Below, piece after piece: positions 43,489 to 55,009 of a DNA stretch of 64,000 nucleotides (positions within the stretch are counted from its first letter, which is position 1; every line of letters starts with the position of its first letter). Under the pieces are notes generated by a model. The model had not been told where the DNA came from. It saw nothing but the letters and a program-made list of their open reading frames with translations, and did not search any database. The DNA is from Enterobacteriaceae endosymbiont of Donacia vulgaris (lineage in GTDB: Bacteria; Pseudomonadota; Gammaproteobacteria; Enterobacterales; Enterobacteriaceae), in NCBI RefSeq assembly GCF_012568445.1, contig NZ_CP046190.1, positions 2,293 through 66,292 on the forward strand. The letters run 5' to 3'. The translations under genes were made by a program, and so were the position numbers.

Positions 43489-44580
43489 ATGTCGGATATA
43501 TTTAAAATAGCAATTTTAGCGGGAGATGGTATCGGGCCAGAAGTTATGAAACAAGCATTAAAAGTATTAGAAAAAATTAAAAAATATATAAATAAAAAAA
43601 TATTTATTAATCATTATGTTGTTGGTGGAACAGCTATTAATAAATATGGGAATCCTTTACCTAAAAAAACATTATATGGTTGTGAAAATTCTGATGCAAT
43701 ATTATTTGGATCTATTGGAGGTCCTGAATGGGATTATTTACCTTTAAACAAACGACCAGAAAAAGGATCATTATTAAAATTAAGAAAACATTTTAATTTA
43801 TTTGCAAATATACGTCCTACTTTTTTTTATAAAAAATTAAGTATTTTAAGTCCATTAAAAGAAAAAATTTTAAATAAAGGTTTTGATATTATTTGTATTA
43901 GAGAGTTAACTGGAGGTATATATTTTGGATTGCCTAATGGTAGAAAAGGAAAAGGTATAGATGAATATGCTTTTGATACTGAAATTTATTCAAGATTTGA
44001 AATAGAAAGAATTGCACATATTGCTTTTAATTTGGCATTAAAAAGAAAGAAAAAAATATGTTCTATTGATAAAGCAAATGTTTTAAATACATCAATATTA
44101 TGGCGTGAAGTGGTAACAGATATATCTAAACAATATGCATCAGTCAAATTAGAACATATGTATATTGATAATGCTGTCATGCAATTAATGAAAAATCCGT
44201 CTCAATTTGATATTATATTATGTCCAAATTTATTTGGAGATATAATTTCTGATCAATGTGGTATGATTACAGGATCAGTAGGTAATTTACCTTCAGCTAG
44301 TTTTAATCATAATTATTTTGGTTTATATGAACCTTCAGGAGGTTCTGCCCCTAATATTGCAGGTAAAAATATAGCTAATCCTATCGCACAAATATTATCA
44401 TTAGCAATGTTAATTGAATACTCCTTACGAGAAAAAAATATAGCTCAAAAAATAAAAAATGCTATTCAAAAAATATTAGATTTAGGTTATAGAACTAAAG
44501 ATTTATTTACAAATAGTAAAAATGAAAAAATAGTTACTACTGAGGACATGGGAACATTAATTATGGAATCTATTATATAA
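43489..44580 (+). CDS. leuB: 3-isopropylmalate dehydrogenase
   Basis: NAD-dependent oxidative decarboxylation in leucine synthesis. It has 363 residues (E. coli 363). Key blocks are [11 protein letters not shown] (10-20), the RRH-type substrate loop (RENAL-like [10 protein letters not shown]), DKANVL, and the metal-binding [10 protein letters not shown]. It begins 2 nt after leuA with the Shine-Dalgarno (AAGGA) inside leuA. Confidence 0.98.
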   Translation: MSDIFKIAILAGDGIGPEVMKQALKVLEKIKKYINKKIFINHYVVGGTAINKYGNPLPKKTLYGCENSDAILFGSIGGPEWDYLPLNKRPEKGSLLKLRKHFNLFANIRPTFFYKKLSILSPLKEKILNKGFDIICIRELTGGIYFGLPNGRKGKGIDEYAFDTEIYSRFEIERIAHIAFNLALKRKKKICSIDKANVLNTSILWREVVTDISKQYASVKLEHMYIDNAVMQLMKNPSQFDIILCPNLFGDIISDQCGMITGSVGNLPSASFNHNYFGLYEPSGGSAPNIAGKNIANPIAQILSLAMLIEYSLREKNIAQKIKNAIQKILDLGYRTKDLFTNSKNEKIVTTEDMGTLIMESII

Positions 44581-44598
44581 AATATATAGGTATAATTT

Positions 44599-45990
44599 AT
44601 GGGTAAAACATTATATGACAAAATATATAATAGGCATATTATTTGTAATATAAAAAATAATATTAATTTATTATATATTGATAGACATTTTATTCATGAG
44701 GTTACTTCGCCTCAAGCATTTAATGCATTAAGAAATAAAAATAGAAAAGTTTATAAATCAAATAAAACTTTTGCAACTATGGATCATAATGTATCTACTA
44801 AAATAAAAGATATAAATGCATCAGGATATATAGCTAAAAAACAAATGGAAACACTTATAAAAAATTGTAATGATTTTAATATTAAATTATATGATATTTA
44901 TAATCCTGAAAATGGAATAGTTCATGTTATAGGTCCAGAACAAGGAATAACATTACCAGGAATGACTATTGTCTGTGGTGATTCACATACTTCTACCCAT
45001 GGAGCGTTTGGAGCATTAGCTTTTGGTATAGGTACTTCAGAAGTTGAACATGTTTTAGCAACTCAAACATTAAAACAAGATCGTGCTAAAAATATGTTAA
45101 TAAATATTAATGGTAATATATCTAAAAATATTACAGCAAAAGATATAATCTTATCAATAATTAGAAAAGTAGGTATTAGTGGTGGTAATGGATATATTAT
45201 TGAATTTACTGGTGAAGTTGTAAAAAAATTAAGCATGGAATCTAGAATGACAATTTGTAATATGTCTATTGAAATGGGCGCTAAAGCTGGATTAATTGCA
45301 CCTGATAATATAACCTTATCATATTTAAAAAATAAAAAATTTGCTCCTAAAAAGAATTTATGGAAAGAAGCTTTAAAATATTGGAAAACATTATATAGTG
45401 ATTATGATGCTAAATTTGATAAAATTATAAATATTAATATTACAAAATTAACTCCTCAAATTTCTTGGGGTACTAATCCTGAACAAGTAATAGGTATAAA
45501 TGAAAATATTCCATTAATAAATTCCTATAGCAATAATAATAAAAAAAAATTAGCTATAAAAGCATTAAAATATATGGATTTACATGAAGGTATTAAATTA
45601 ATTAATTTAAAAATAAATAAAGTTTTTATCGGTTCTTGTACAAATTCTAGGATTGAAGATTTAAGATCAGCAGCAGAAATAATTTTAGGCAAAAGAATTT
45701 CTCCTCATATTACAGCTATAGTTGTACCAGGATCTAATGTAGTAAAACAACAAGCAGAAAAAGAAGGATTAGATAAAATTTTTAAAGATGCAGGTTTTGA
45801 ATGGAGATATGCAGGATGCTCAATGTGTTTAGCAATGAATGATGATAAATTACTACCAGGAGAAAGATGTGCTTCTACTAGCAATCGAAATTTTGAAGGT
45901 CGTCAAGGACGCAATAGTAGAACACATTTAGTAAGTCCTATAATTGCCGCAATAACAGCTCTATATGGTTATATTACTAATATAAATTGA
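44599..45990 (+). CDS. leuC: 3-isopropylmalate dehydratase large subunit
   Basis: [4Fe-4S] isomerase subunit that pairs with LeuD. It has 463 residues (E. coli 466). The cluster ligands are in the GSCTNSR motif (one Cys) and CSMC (two Cys), both intact. The N-terminal HEVTSPQAF and [12 protein letters not shown] motifs are conserved. The Fe-S carrier ErpA is also encoded in this window. Confidence 0.98.
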   Translation: MGKTLYDKIYNRHIICNIKNNINLLYIDRHFIHEVTSPQAFNALRNKNRKVYKSNKTFATMDHNVSTKIKDINASGYIAKKQMETLIKNCNDFNIKLYDIYNPENGIVHVIGPEQGITLPGMTIVCGDSHTSTHGAFGALAFGIGTSEVEHVLATQTLKQDRAKNMLININGNISKNITAKDIILSIIRKVGISGGNGYIIEFTGEVVKKLSMESRMTICNMSIEMGAKAGLIAPDNITLSYLKNKKFAPKKNLWKEALKYWKTLYSDYDAKFDKIININITKLTPQISWGTNPEQVIGINENIPLINSYSNNNKKKLAIKALKYMDLHEGIKLINLKINKVFIGSCTNSRIEDLRSAAEIILGKRISPHITAIVVPGSNVVKQQAEKEGLDKIFKDAGFEWRYAGCSMCLAMNDDKLLPGERCASTSNRNFEGRQGRNSRTHLVSPIIAAITALYGYITNIN

Positions 45991-45997
45991 GATATAT

Positions 45998-46597
45998 ATG
46001 AAAAAAAAATTACAATACAATGGTGTTATAGCTCCCTTTAATATATCAAATATTGATACAGATGTGATTATACCAAAACAATTTTTACAAAGGAATAATA
46101 AAATAGGATTTGGAAAAAATTTATTTAATAATTGGAGATACTTAGATGATAAAAATAAAGTAATTAATCCTAATTTTATTTTAAATAAAAAAGAATTTCA
46201 AAATTCAAAAATTTTATTAACCAGAGATAATTTTGGTTGTGGTTCTTCTAGAGAACATGCTCCATGGTCATTATTAGATTTTGGGTTTCATACTATTATT
46301 GCTTCTAGTTATGCAGATATATTTTATAATAATGCTATTAATAATAAATTATTATTAATTATTTTAGATAAAAAAATAATTGATCAATTATTTTTTATAG
46401 TAGAAAAATTCCCTGGTATTTTATGTTATATCAATTTACTACATAAAAAAATTATGATAAATAATCAATTTTTTAATTTTAAAATTAGTGAAGATATAGT
46501 TAATTTTATTACAAATGATTTAGATCAAATAGATTTAACAATGAAATATTCTAAAGAAATTAATATCTTTGAAAAGACATATTTTAAGTTTTTTTAA
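45998..46597 (+). CDS. leuD: 3-isopropylmalate dehydratase small subunit
   Basis: Swivelling-domain subunit of isopropylmalate isomerase. It has 199 residues (E. coli 201). The signature is NIDTDVIIPKQFL near the N-terminus, then DNFGCGSSREHAPW and the ASSYADIFYNNAINN block. Last of the four leu genes, it is followed after 17 nt by adk. Confidence 0.98.
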   Translation: MKKKLQYNGVIAPFNISNIDTDVIIPKQFLQRNNKIGFGKNLFNNWRYLDDKNKVINPNFILNKKEFQNSKILLTRDNFGCGSSREHAPWSLLDFGFHTIIASSYADIFYNNAINNKLLLIILDKKIIDQLFFIVEKFPGILCYINLLHKKIMINNQFFNFKISEDIVNFITNDLDQIDLTMKYSKEINIFEKTYFKFF

Positions 46598-46614
46598 AAT
46601 GAGAATATTATTAA

Positions 46615-47286
46615 ATGCGTATAATATTATTAGGTCCTCCAGGAGTAGGAAAGGGCACTTATGCAAGGTTTATATCTGAAAAATATGATTTACCTAATAT
46701 TTCTATAGGAAATATATTAAGAAATTATATTTTAAATAATAAAAATTCTTTTTTAACCAATAAAATAAAAAATTTTATTCAAAAAGGAATGATGGTTCCT
46801 GACAATATCACAATTAAAATTATTAAAAATAGATTATACAATATAGATTGTAAAAAAGGTTTTTTATTAGATGGATATCCTAGAAATATTATACAAGCTA
46901 ATATTCTAAAAAAAGAAAACATAAAAATAGACATAATTCTAGAATTTTATATACCAAAAAAACAAATTATTAAAAGAATTATAGGGCGGAAAATACATAT
47001 ACCTTCAGGAAGGACCTATCATATCATTTTTAATCCTCCGAAAATAAAAGATAAAGATGATATAACTGGAGAAACATTAATAACTAGAACAGACGATAAT
47101 CTTATTACAATTAAAAATCGTTTTAAAGAATATTTAAAACAAACTAAACCATTAATTAAATATTATTACAAAGATTATATGCATAAAAAAATTATTTATA
47201 AAAAAATAAATAATACGTTATCTATTTTAGATGTAAAAAAAAAAATAAGTAATTTTTTAAAAAAATTTAATATACAAAAAAAATAA
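46615..47286 (+). CDS. adk: Adenylate kinase
   Basis: Interconverts 2 ADP and ATP + AMP. It has 223 residues (E. coli 214). The P-loop GPPGVGKGT is at 7-15, the AMP-binding DGYPRN follows, and the LID segment (GRKIHIPSGRTYHIIFNPPK) retains the long-form, non-zinc type. It is only 17 nt after leuD, so it may be read from the leu transcript; that linkage is unusual and is inferred from spacing. Confidence 0.97.
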   Translation: MRIILLGPPGVGKGTYARFISEKYDLPNISIGNILRNYILNNKNSFLTNKIKNFIQKGMMVPDNITIKIIKNRLYNIDCKKGFLLDGYPRNIIQANILKKENIKIDIILEFYIPKKQIIKRIIGRKIHIPSGRTYHIIFNPPKIKDKDDITGETLITRTDDNLITIKNRFKEYLKQTKPLIKYYYKDYMHKKIIYKKINNTLSILDVKKKISNFLKKFNIQKK

Positions 47287-47326
47287 TTTTTTTTATAAAA
47301 ATTGAAATGAATAAATTTATAATAAT

Positions 47327-47355
47327 TTGTTTATTTACTTTAAATTTGTTATGAT
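47327..47355 (+). promoter_or_regulatory. Putative sigma-70 promoter of dapA
   Basis: TTGTTT (47327-47332) and TATGAT (47350-47355) with a 17-nt spacer lie 26 nt before the first dapA ATG. The match is 4/6 and 5/6. Confidence 0.45.
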
Positions 47356-47380
47356 CATTTAATGATTAATATTAATTAGT

Positions 47381-48274
47381 ATGGATTATAGTCTAATGTT
47401 TACTGGAAGTATTGTAGCACTTATAACTCCAATGGATATTAAAGGAAATATTTGTAAAAAAAGTTTACAAAAATTAATTAAATATCATATTAATAATGGC
47501 ACAAAAGCAATTGTTATTATGGGTACAACAGGAGAATCTGCTACATTAACATATAAAGAACATATAGATATTATAATGTATGCATTAGATTTTTCAGAAA
47601 ATAAAATACCTATTATCGCAGGAACAGGATTTAATTCAACATCTAAAAGTATTGCAATAATATCTATTCTTGAAAATTCAGGAATTATTGGTTGTTTAAA
47701 TGTAACCCCTTATTATAATCGACCTACACAAGAAGGTTTATATCAACATTTTAAAGAAATTGCAAATAATACTAAATTACCCCAAATTTTATATAATGTT
47801 CCTTCAAGAACAGGTTGTGATTTATTACCAGAAACTATTTATAAATTATCAAAAATTAATAATATTATAGGAATTAAAGAAGCAACTGGAGATTTGTCTC
47901 GTATTAATAAAATTAAAAATTTAGTTAAAAAAAAATTTTTTTTAATTAGTGGTGATGATAAAACTTCTTTTGAATTTATGTTATTAGGTGGTGATGGCAT
48001 TATATCTGTAACGGCTAATATAGCCGCATTAAAAATGAGTAAATTTTGTAATTATATAAAAGAAAAAAAAATAAATAAAGCAAAAAAAATTAATCAAGAT
48101 TTAATCTTATTGCATAATCAATTATTTATTGAGTCTAATCCAATACCAGTTAAATGGGTAGCAAAAAGATTAGGACTCATTAATAGTGATAAAATGAGAC
48201 TTCCTATGACACAACTTACAAAGTATAATCAAAAAATTATAGAAAATACATTGAAAAAATTAAAATTAATATAA
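47381..48274 (+). CDS. dapA: 4-hydroxy-tetrahydrodipicolinate synthase DapA
   Basis: First committed step to DAP and lysine. It has 297 residues (E. coli 292). Motifs are [20 protein letters not shown] with the catalytic Tyr, [10 protein letters not shown], and the Schiff-base lysine in GIKEATGD. The ATG at 47396 (MFTGSIVAL) matches the family start better and may be real; neither has a clear Shine-Dalgarno. The last 9 nt overlap the convergent glyS 3' end. Confidence 0.97.
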   Translation: MDYSLMFTGSIVALITPMDIKGNICKKSLQKLIKYHINNGTKAIVIMGTTGESATLTYKEHIDIIMYALDFSENKIPIIAGTGFNSTSKSIAIISILENSGIIGCLNVTPYYNRPTQEGLYQHFKEIANNTKLPQILYNVPSRTGCDLLPETIYKLSKINNIIGIKEATGDLSRINKIKNLVKKKFFLISGDDKTSFEFMLLGGDGIISVTANIAALKMSKFCNYIKEKKINKAKKINQDLILLHNQLFIESNPIPVKWVAKRLGLINSDKMRLPMTQLTKYNQKIIENTLKKLKLI

Positions 48275-50338
48275 ATTACTAATATTAATTACTTTTATAA
48301 AATATTCTTTTATATGGTATAGAATTAAGATTCTATTTTTTTTAATTTTTTTATCTTTATGATTAATTATTATCTTTTTAAAAAAATTATTTATAGGATA
48401 ATATAACTCTGATAATATCAATAATATATTATAATATTCATTATTTTTAATTTTTAAAATAAATATTTTAGATAATTTGAGAATATGTTTAAATAACACA
48501 ATTTCTTCTTTATCTTTTAATAAAGAGATATCTATCTTATTAATGAGATCTATATATTTTATATTTTTTAATAAAATTTTATTTATTCTTTTATAAGTAA
48601 AAATTAAAAAATTACCTTGTTTTATTTCATTTTTAAAAAATAAATCTAAAGCTTTTATTTTATAATCTAAAATTAATAAATTATTAATCTCATTATCTAA
48701 AACAGAAGAGATAATATTTTTTTTATAACCTAAAGAGATATACCAATTTTTACACCTATTTTTTATAAAAGATAAAATTTGCTGTAATATTTTTTTTTTA
48801 TTAATAATATTTTTTTTATATAAAGTTAAACTAAAAAGAATTAATTTAGTTAAATTAATATTTATTTTTTTATCAATAATTATACGTATAATTATTAATG
48901 TTATATATTTTAAAGCAAAAGGATCTTTATCTCCAGTTGGTATTAATGATATACTAAAAATTCCTGTTATAGAATCTATTTTATCTGCAATAAATAAAAT
49001 ACAAGAAATTATATTTTTAGGTATTGAATTATTTTTTTTGTATTGATATTGTTCTTTAATAGCTTGTACTACATTTTGATTTTCTTTATTATATTTTGCA
49101 TAATACATACCAATAATTCCTTGTAAATCAGGAAACTCATAAACCATTTGTGTAGCTAAATCACATTTAGATAATTTACTAGCTCTAATACAATCTTCTA
49201 TATTAATATTTTTAATATTTTTTCCTATATATTGAGATATATTATTTATACGCATAGTTTTTTCAAATAAATTACCTAATTCATTTTGAAAAATAATATT
49301 TTTTAATTTATCTAAATATTTTTCAAATTTTATTTTTAAATCATTTTTAAAAAAAAATTGAATATCTTTAAATCTTGATGTAATTACTTGCTCATTATTA
49401 GAAATAATTGTTTGATTATTTTTAGTTTCTATATTTATTAAAATAATAAAATAAAATGATAAATTTTTCTCTTTATCATATAAGGGAATATATTTCTGAT
49501 AATTAATCATAATATATTCTAATATTTCTGATGGTAATGTTAAAAATTTTTTATTAAATTTACCTATTAATAATACAGGCCATTCTACCATAGCAGATAA
49601 TTCGTTCAAAAAATTTTTATCTATTTTAGAAATAAGATTTAAATTATTTGCTATTTTTTGTATTTCATGAAAAATAAAATGTTTTCTTTTATAATAATCA
49701 ACAATAACTTTTCCTTTATTAAATAATAATTTATTATATTCTTTTGCATTTTTTAAAATTATTTTTTTTGAACACATAAAACGATGTCCTTGAATAATAT
49801 TATTAGATTGAAGATTTAATAAATTTTTTTTAATATTTTTTTTATCTAAAACTAATACTATATTTCTTATAGGTCTAATAAATTTAAAAAAACTTTTTTC
49901 CCAAAACATAAAATTAGGAATAGAAATAATATTTTTTAGAGAATTAATTATTATATTTGATAATAAATTTTTAATATGTAATCCTTTAATTTTTTTTTTA
50001 TAAAAAAGATATTTATTTTTATAAAAAATATCTTTTTTATTTTTAATATTATATTTTTTAATCCATAATTTTACTATTTTATCTGAAAAAATATTTTTTT
50101 TATTAGATATAAAAGGTCCTTTAATAGTATAAAAATGATCACTTTGTATAATATTTATAAAATATATTTGCAATGCAATACGTCTAGCAGTAAAAAAACA
50201 TTTTATTGTTTTATATTTAAAAGAATTTTTTTTTAATTCATTTTTAAAATTTATTAAAATTATTTTAGATAATTTTAATAAATAATTAGAAGGTATTTCT
50301 TCTATACTAATTTCTAATAATAATATATTATTACACAT
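48266..50338 (-). CDS. glyS: Glycyl-tRNA synthetase beta subunit
   Basis: tRNA-binding subunit of the alpha2-beta2 GlyRS. It has 690 residues (E. coli 689), full length despite heavy Lys/Asn/Ile drift. Recognisable blocks are [12 protein letters not shown] (9-20), [35 protein letters not shown] and the [31 protein letters not shown] region. It is 29 nt downstream of glyQ and tail-to-tail with dapA. Confidence 0.96.
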   Translation of the reverse strand: MCNNILLLEISIEEIPSNYLLKLSKIILINFKNELKKNSFKYKTIKCFFTARRIALQIYFINIIQSDHFYTIKGPFISNKKNIFSDKIVKLWIKKYNIKNKKDIFYKNKYLFYKKKIKGLHIKNLLSNIIINSLKNIISIPNFMFWEKSFFKFIRPIRNIVLVLDKKNIKKNLLNLQSNNIIQGHRFMCSKKIILKNAKEYNKLLFNKGKVIVDYYKRKHFIFHEIQKIANNLNLISKIDKNFLNELSAMVEWPVLLIGKFNKKFLTLPSEILEYIMINYQKYIPLYDKEKNLSFYFIILINIETKNNQTIISNNEQVITSRFKDIQFFFKNDLKIKFEKYLDKLKNIIFQNELGNLFEKTMRINNISQYIGKNIKNINIEDCIRASKLSKCDLATQMVYEFPDLQGIIGMYYAKYNKENQNVVQAIKEQYQYKKNNSIPKNIISCILFIADKIDSITGIFSISLIPTGDKDPFALKYITLIIIRIIIDKKININLTKLILFSLTLYKKNIINKKKILQQILSFIKNRCKNWYISLGYKKNIISSVLDNEINNLLILDYKIKALDLFFKNEIKQGNFLIFTYKRINKILLKNIKYIDLINKIDISLLKDKEEIVLFKHILKLSKIFILKIKNNEYYNILLILSELYYPINNFFKKIIINHKDKKIKKNRILILYHIKEYFIKVINISNLY

Positions 50339-50367
50339 AACATTATATTACCTAATTAAATAATTTT

Positions 50368-51246
50368 TTATTTTATATGATTAAAATATTTTGTAACAAT
50401 TAATTTTGTCATATTACGTAATTTTAAAACATATCTTTGTCGTTCAGTATGGGATAAAAATCTACGTGCTTCTAATAAATTAAAACAATGAGATGCTTTT
50501 AAAAGTTTTTCATATGCAGGGAAAATTAATGGTTTTTCTAATTTTAATAAATAATCTATTTCAGTTTCATAATTTTTAAAACAATATATTAGAAAATTAA
50601 TATTTGTATATTGAAAATTATAAATAGATTGTTCTATTTCATTTCTATAAAAAAGATCTCCATAAGTAATACAACTATTTTTATCTTTATTCCAAATTAA
50701 ATCAAATATATTTTTTTTACCCTGTATATGCATTGCTAATCTTTCTAAACCATAAGTAATTTCTCCTGTTATTGGATCACATATTATTCCTCCCATTTTT
50801 TGAAAATATGTAAATTGAGTAATTTCCATACCATTTAACCATATTTCCCAACCTATTCCATAGGCACCTAATGTAGGATTTTCCCAGTTATCATCAATAA
50901 AACGAAGATCATTTTTTCTTAAATTTAATTTTAATTTTTCTAAAGATTTTAAATATAATGTTTGAATATTATAAGGAGGCGGTTTTAAAATTACTTGAAA
51001 TTGATAATATTGTTGTAATCTATTAGGATTATTACCATATCTGCCATCGGATGGTCTTCTTGATAATTGTATATAAGCTAATTTAATAGGCTTTTCTCCT
51101 ACTGCATATAAACAGGTCATTGGATGTGATGTAGCGGCTCCAACTTCAATATCAATTGGTTGAACAATACTACAACCTTGTTTCCCCCAATAATTTTGTA
51201 AAATAGAAATCATTCCTTGAAATGTTTTTTCGTTAAATTTCTTCAT
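50368..51246 (-). CDS. glyQ: Glycyl-tRNA synthetase alpha subunit
   Basis: Catalytic class II subunit of GlyRS. It has 292 residues (E. coli 303). It is highly conserved: [39 protein letters not shown] with [13 protein letters not shown], and [16 protein letters not shown] are all present. It is much better conserved than the beta subunit. The operon order glyQ-glyS is standard. Confidence 0.97.
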   Translation of the reverse strand: MKKFNEKTFQGMISILQNYWGKQGCSIVQPIDIEVGAATSHPMTCLYAVGEKPIKLAYIQLSRRPSDGRYGNNPNRLQQYYQFQVILKPPPYNIQTLYLKSLEKLKLNLRKNDLRFIDDNWENPTLGAYGIGWEIWLNGMEITQFTYFQKMGGIICDPITGEITYGLERLAMHIQGKKNIFDLIWNKDKNSCITYGDLFYRNEIEQSIYNFQYTNINFLIYCFKNYETEIDYLLKLEKPLIFPAYEKLLKASHCFNLLEARRFLSHTERQRYVLKLRNMTKLIVTKYFNHIK

Positions 51247-51401
51247 TTTTTAAAATTTATAATTTAAATATAATTATTTTATATAATTTTTAATAAAAAT
51301 ATAAATTAAAATTTAACATATTTTTAATAGAATAAAAATTAATGTTAAAATAATTTATTATTTTAAAATATAAAAAATTTTAATATGGATTAAATATAAA
51401 C

Positions 51402-52340
51402 ATGAATAATATATCTAAACAAATTTATTTTAAAGAAAAAAAAAATGAATATAATAAATTAATAAAAAAGGCTACAAATTTAGCTATTTTATTATCCTTA
51501 ACGTTATTAATATTAAAATTACTAGCTTGGTGGCAAACAAAATCTATAAGTATGCTTGCCGCTTGCGTAGATTCTTTAGTTGATATTACATCTTCATCAA
51601 TTAATTTATTAATTATATATTATTCTTTACAACCTGCTGATGTAGAACATACATTCGGGCATGGTAAAGCAGAATCTTTATCAGCTTTAACACAAAGTGT
51701 GTTTATTTGTATTACAGCAATATTTTTATTTTTAAATAGTTTACAATATATATCTCATCCTACAAAAATATATTATCCAGCAATAGGAATATTAGTAATA
51801 ATAATTTCATTTTTTTTAACTTTAATATTAGTTCTTTTTCAAAAGAAAGTAATAGCTAAAACAAATAGTCAAGCTACTCATGCTGATATGATGCATTATG
51901 AATCAGATATTTTAATTAATAGTGCTATTTTATTGGCTTTAATTTTAAATTATTTTAATATAAAACAAGCAGATTCTTTAATAGCATTAATTATAAGTAT
52001 ATTTATTTTTTATAATGCTTTTAAAGTAGGATATAAAGCAATACAATCTCTATTAGATAGATCTTTACCAGAACATGAAAAAAAAATTATAATAGATTTG
52101 ATTACTACTTGGCCTAAAGTAAAAGGAGCACATCAATTAAAAACAAGACAATCTGGTCCTACACGTTTTATACAACTTCATTTAGTATTAGAAGATAATT
52201 TACCTTTATTAGAATCACATTCAATTGCAAAAAAAATAGAAAATGCTTTAAATAAAAGATTTCCTTATTCAGATATAATTATACATCAAGATCCATATTC
52301 TATTGTTTCTAAAAAATATAAAGGTTTTTTTAAAAATTAA
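51402..52340 (+). CDS. fieF: Cation-efflux pump FieF
   Basis: Inner-membrane CDF-family Zn/Fe exporter driven by protons. It has 312 residues (E. coli 300; 12 extra at the N-terminus). Six transmembrane helices precede a cytosolic C-terminal domain. The transport-site residues are all present: Asp57 and Asp61 in DSLVD, His165 and Asp169 in HYESD. The cytosolic metal-site segment HSFGHGK-like ([11 protein letters not shown]) is kept. fieF-pfkA is the E. coli order. Confidence 0.96.
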   Translation: MNNISKQIYFKEKKNEYNKLIKKATNLAILLSLTLLILKLLAWWQTKSISMLAACVDSLVDITSSSINLLIIYYSLQPADVEHTFGHGKAESLSALTQSVFICITAIFLFLNSLQYISHPTKIYYPAIGILVIIISFFLTLILVLFQKKVIAKTNSQATHADMMHYESDILINSAILLALILNYFNIKQADSLIALIISIFIFYNAFKVGYKAIQSLLDRSLPEHEKKIIIDLITTWPKVKGAHQLKTRQSGPTRFIQLHLVLEDNLPLLESHSIAKKIENALNKRFPYSDIIIHQDPYSIVSKKYKGFFKN

Positions 52341-52380
52341 TTTTATTAGTAAAATATTATATATTTTAATGAGGTATCAC

Positions 52381-53343
52381 ATGATTCAAAAAATTGGTGT
52401 ACTTACAAGTGGTGGAGATGCTCCAGGAATGAATGCTGCTATTAGAGGAGTTGTAAGAACAGCTATAAGTTACAATATTGAAATTTTTGGAATATATAAT
52501 GGTTATTTAGGATTATATAATAATAATATTATTAAATTAAATAGATTTAGTGTATCTGATATTATTAATAAAGGAGGAACTTTTTTAGGATCTTCACGTT
52601 TCACTCAATTTAAAAACCAAAAAGTACGTTCTATTGCTATAAAAAATATGAAAAAACATGGTATTAATGCATTAGTAGTAATAGGAGGAGATGGTACATA
52701 TATGGGAGCTAAATTATTAACAGAAATGGGTTTCCCATGTATAGGAATTCCAGGTACTATTGATAATGATGTAGCAGGTACTGACTATAGTATAGGTTAT
52801 TCTACTGCTTTAGAGACTATTGTTCAAGCTATTGATAAATTAAGAGATACTTCTACTTCACATCAAAGAATATCTATTGTTGAAATTATGGGTAGACATT
52901 GTGGAGATTTGACATTGTCTGCAGCTATTGCAGGAGGTTGTGAATTTATAGTTTTACCAGAAGTTAATTATAACCAAGAAGATTTAGTACAAGAAATAAA
53001 ATTAGGCATTAAAAAAGGTAAAAAACATGCAATAGTATTGATTACAGAACTTATTTGTGATATTAATAAACTAGCGAAATTTATCCAAACTAAAATTAAA
53101 CGTGAAACTAGAACTACAGTGTTAGGTTATATCCAAAGAGGAGGTTCTCCTGTTGCATATGATCGTATTTTAGGTTCACAAATGGGATCTTTTGCAGTAG
53201 AGTTATTATATAAAGGATATGGTGGAAGATGTATAGGAATTCAAAATAATAAAATGGTTCATCATGATATTATTGATGCTATTTTAAATATGAAAAAAGT
53301 TTTTAAAAAAGATTTATTAGATATTGCTAAAAAATTATATTAA
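52381..53343 (+). CDS. pfkA: 6-phosphofructokinase PfkA
   Basis: Committed step of glycolysis. Start at ATG 52381 behind GAGGT (52371-52375); a longer frame reaching back into fieF is not supported. It has 320 residues, exactly the E. coli length. The ATP-binding [14 protein letters not shown] (6-19), GGDGTYMG and the catalytic [12 protein letters not shown] are intact. Allosteric-site arginines appear kept. Confidence 0.97.
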   Translation: MIQKIGVLTSGGDAPGMNAAIRGVVRTAISYNIEIFGIYNGYLGLYNNNIIKLNRFSVSDIINKGGTFLGSSRFTQFKNQKVRSIAIKNMKKHGINALVVIGGDGTYMGAKLLTEMGFPCIGIPGTIDNDVAGTDYSIGYSTALETIVQAIDKLRDTSTSHQRISIVEIMGRHCGDLTLSAAIAGGCEFIVLPEVNYNQEDLVQEIKLGIKKGKKHAIVLITELICDINKLAKFIQTKIKRETRTTVLGYIQRGGSPVAYDRILGSQMGSFAVELLYKGYGGRCIGIQNNKMVHHDIIDAILNMKKVFKKDLLDIAKKLY

Positions 53344-53364
53344 TTAATTAAAAAGAGATGGAAT

Positions 53365-53661
53365 ATGCATAATATAAAATTTTTAAAAAGAATGCAAACA
53401 GGTAAAAAATTTAGTAGACGATTAAGAATAAATCATCAATTTCCAGCTATAATTTATGGTAAAAAAAAAAAAGAAATACCTATAATTATAAATATTAATG
53501 ATATAGTTAATATTAATTTTAAAAAAATTTTGAAAAAAAAATTTAGTGTAATTAATTTAATAGATGAAAAAAAAAAAATCTATAAAGTTAATATTATTGA
53601 AATTCAATATCATCCTTTTAAAAATAATAAAATATATCATATAGATTTTTTGTTTATATAA
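53365..53661 (+). CDS. rplY: 50S ribosomal protein L25
   Basis: 5S rRNA-binding protein, short enterobacterial form. It has 98 residues (E. coli 94). The SRRLR...FPAIIYG block and the C-terminal HPF...HIDFLF match the family; the centre is Lys/Ile-rich and diverged. It is preceded by AAAGAGATGGA, a good ribosome-binding region. Confidence 0.92.
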   Translation: MHNIKFLKRMQTGKKFSRRLRINHQFPAIIYGKKKKEIPIIININDIVNINFKKILKKKFSVINLIDEKKKIYKVNIIEIQYHPFKNNKIYHIDFLFI

Positions 53662-53723
53662 TAATTTTATATTTATAAAATATATTTTTTTAAAATATTT
53701 AATTAGTTATATTAATTTTAATA

Positions 53724-54506
53724 TTATATTTCTAATACATCATTCATATTATATATGCCAGATTTTTTATTATTAAGCCATATAGCTGCTTTAATAGCAC
53801 CTTTGGCAAAAGGCATTCTGTTAGATGCTTTATGAATTAATTCTATTTGCTCTCCTATAAAAGAAAATAAAATATTATGTTCTCCATATAAATCAGCAGC
53901 TCTAATAGAATGACATGTAATTTTTTTTAAAATATTAAATTTTTTATAAGTTTGAATAATAATATTTTTAAATGATAAAGCTGTTCCTGATGGTAAATCT
54001 ATTTTTTTTTTATGATGTTTTTCTATTATATCTATATCTAAATTATTTATTTGTTTATTTTTACATAAAATTTTAATTATATTTTCTATTATTTTTAATA
54101 AAATATTGATACCTTGACTAAAATTAGAAGATAAAATAACAGCTATATTTTTTGATATTTTTTTTATTATTAATTCTTGTTTTTGAGTAAATCCTGTAGT
54201 TCCAATAACAATTTTTTTTTTATACTTTTGACAAATATTTATATTTTTTAGTGTTGTTTGTGGATTTGTAAAATCTATTAAAATATCAAATTGATCAATA
54301 ATATCTATTATATTTGATTTAATATCTAAAAAATTAGATTTATATAAAATTTTATTTATATTTTTTAGAGATATTTCACTTTCTGTAACTCCATTTAATG
54401 AAATATTATTTATTTTTTCTGTATTTAGTATTTTTAAAATACTTTGTCCCATACGCCCATTAATTCCTGATACAGCTAAACGAATTTGATTATTTTTCAT
54501 ATACAA
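53724..54506 (-). CDS. dapB: 4-hydroxy-tetrahydrodipicolinate reductase DapB
   Basis: NAD(P)H-dependent second step of the DAP/lysine branch. It has 260 residues (E. coli 273). The Rossmann loop is VSGINGRMGQSI, with DFTNPQTTL, GTTGF and the catalytic EKHHKKKIDLPSGTAL. ATG at 54500 is an alternative start. It is 11 nt downstream of lspA; fkpB, ispH and others that separate them in E. coli are gone. Confidence 0.97.
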   Translation of the reverse strand: MYMKNNQIRLAVSGINGRMGQSILKILNTEKINNISLNGVTESEISLKNINKILYKSNFLDIKSNIIDIIDQFDILIDFTNPQTTLKNINICQKYKKKIVIGTTGFTQKQELIIKKISKNIAVILSSNFSQGINILLKIIENIIKILCKNKQINNLDIDIIEKHHKKKIDLPSGTALSFKNIIIQTYKKFNILKKITCHSIRAADLYGEHNILFSFIGEQIELIHKASNRMPFAKGAIKAAIWLNNKKSGIYNMNDVLEI

Positions 54507-54517
54507 AAACCTATATA

Positions 54518-55009
54518 TTATTTTAATATTTTAAAATTATTTTTTATAATAATTATTATACCAATAAAAATGAAAATATCTGCAATATTAAAAACAGGAA
54601 AATGATAATTAAATATATGTATATCTATAAAATCTATCACAAAACCATATTGAATTCTATTAATTAAATTACTTAATATTCCGCTAAATATTATAGTGGT
54701 AGATAATTGATCATAATTTTTTTTAATAAAAATTAATATTATTAATATAATAATATTAATTTTTATTAAAAAAAAATTAATGTTGTTATAATTTTTTAAA
54801 AAACCAAAAATAATACCATAATTTCTTAAGTAAATTAAATTTAAATAAGAACAAATATAATAAAATTTATATAATTTTATTTTTTTAATTATTAAATTTT
54901 TACTTAACAAATCTATTAAAATTAATAATAAAATATATAAATTTAATATTTTTATTTTTTTTTTAATTATTTGCAAAAAACTACTAAATAAATAAACGTT
55001 TTTCACCAT
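54518..55009 (-). CDS. lspA: Lipoprotein signal peptidase LspA
   Basis: Inner-membrane aspartyl protease that cleaves prolipoproteins after lipidation; BamB in this window is a likely substrate. It has 163 residues (E. coli 164) and four transmembrane helices. The catalytic aspartates are in GFVIDFIDI and FNIADIFI; the NLINRI motif is kept. It overlaps the ileS 3' end by 26 nt. Confidence 0.94.
   Translation of the reverse strand: MVKNVYLFSSFLQIIKKKIKILNLYILLLILIDLLSKNLIIKKIKLYKFYYICSYLNLIYLRNYGIIFGFLKNYNNINFFLIKINIIILIILIFIKKNYDQLSTTIIFSGILSNLINRIQYGFVIDFIDIHIFNYHFPVFNIADIFIFIGIIIIIKNNFKILK

Noticed and set aside
52303-52380. N-terminal extension of pfkA into fieF
   Set aside because: The added residues are not found in the family, and ATG 52381 has a good Shine-Dalgarno and gives exactly the E. 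coli length.
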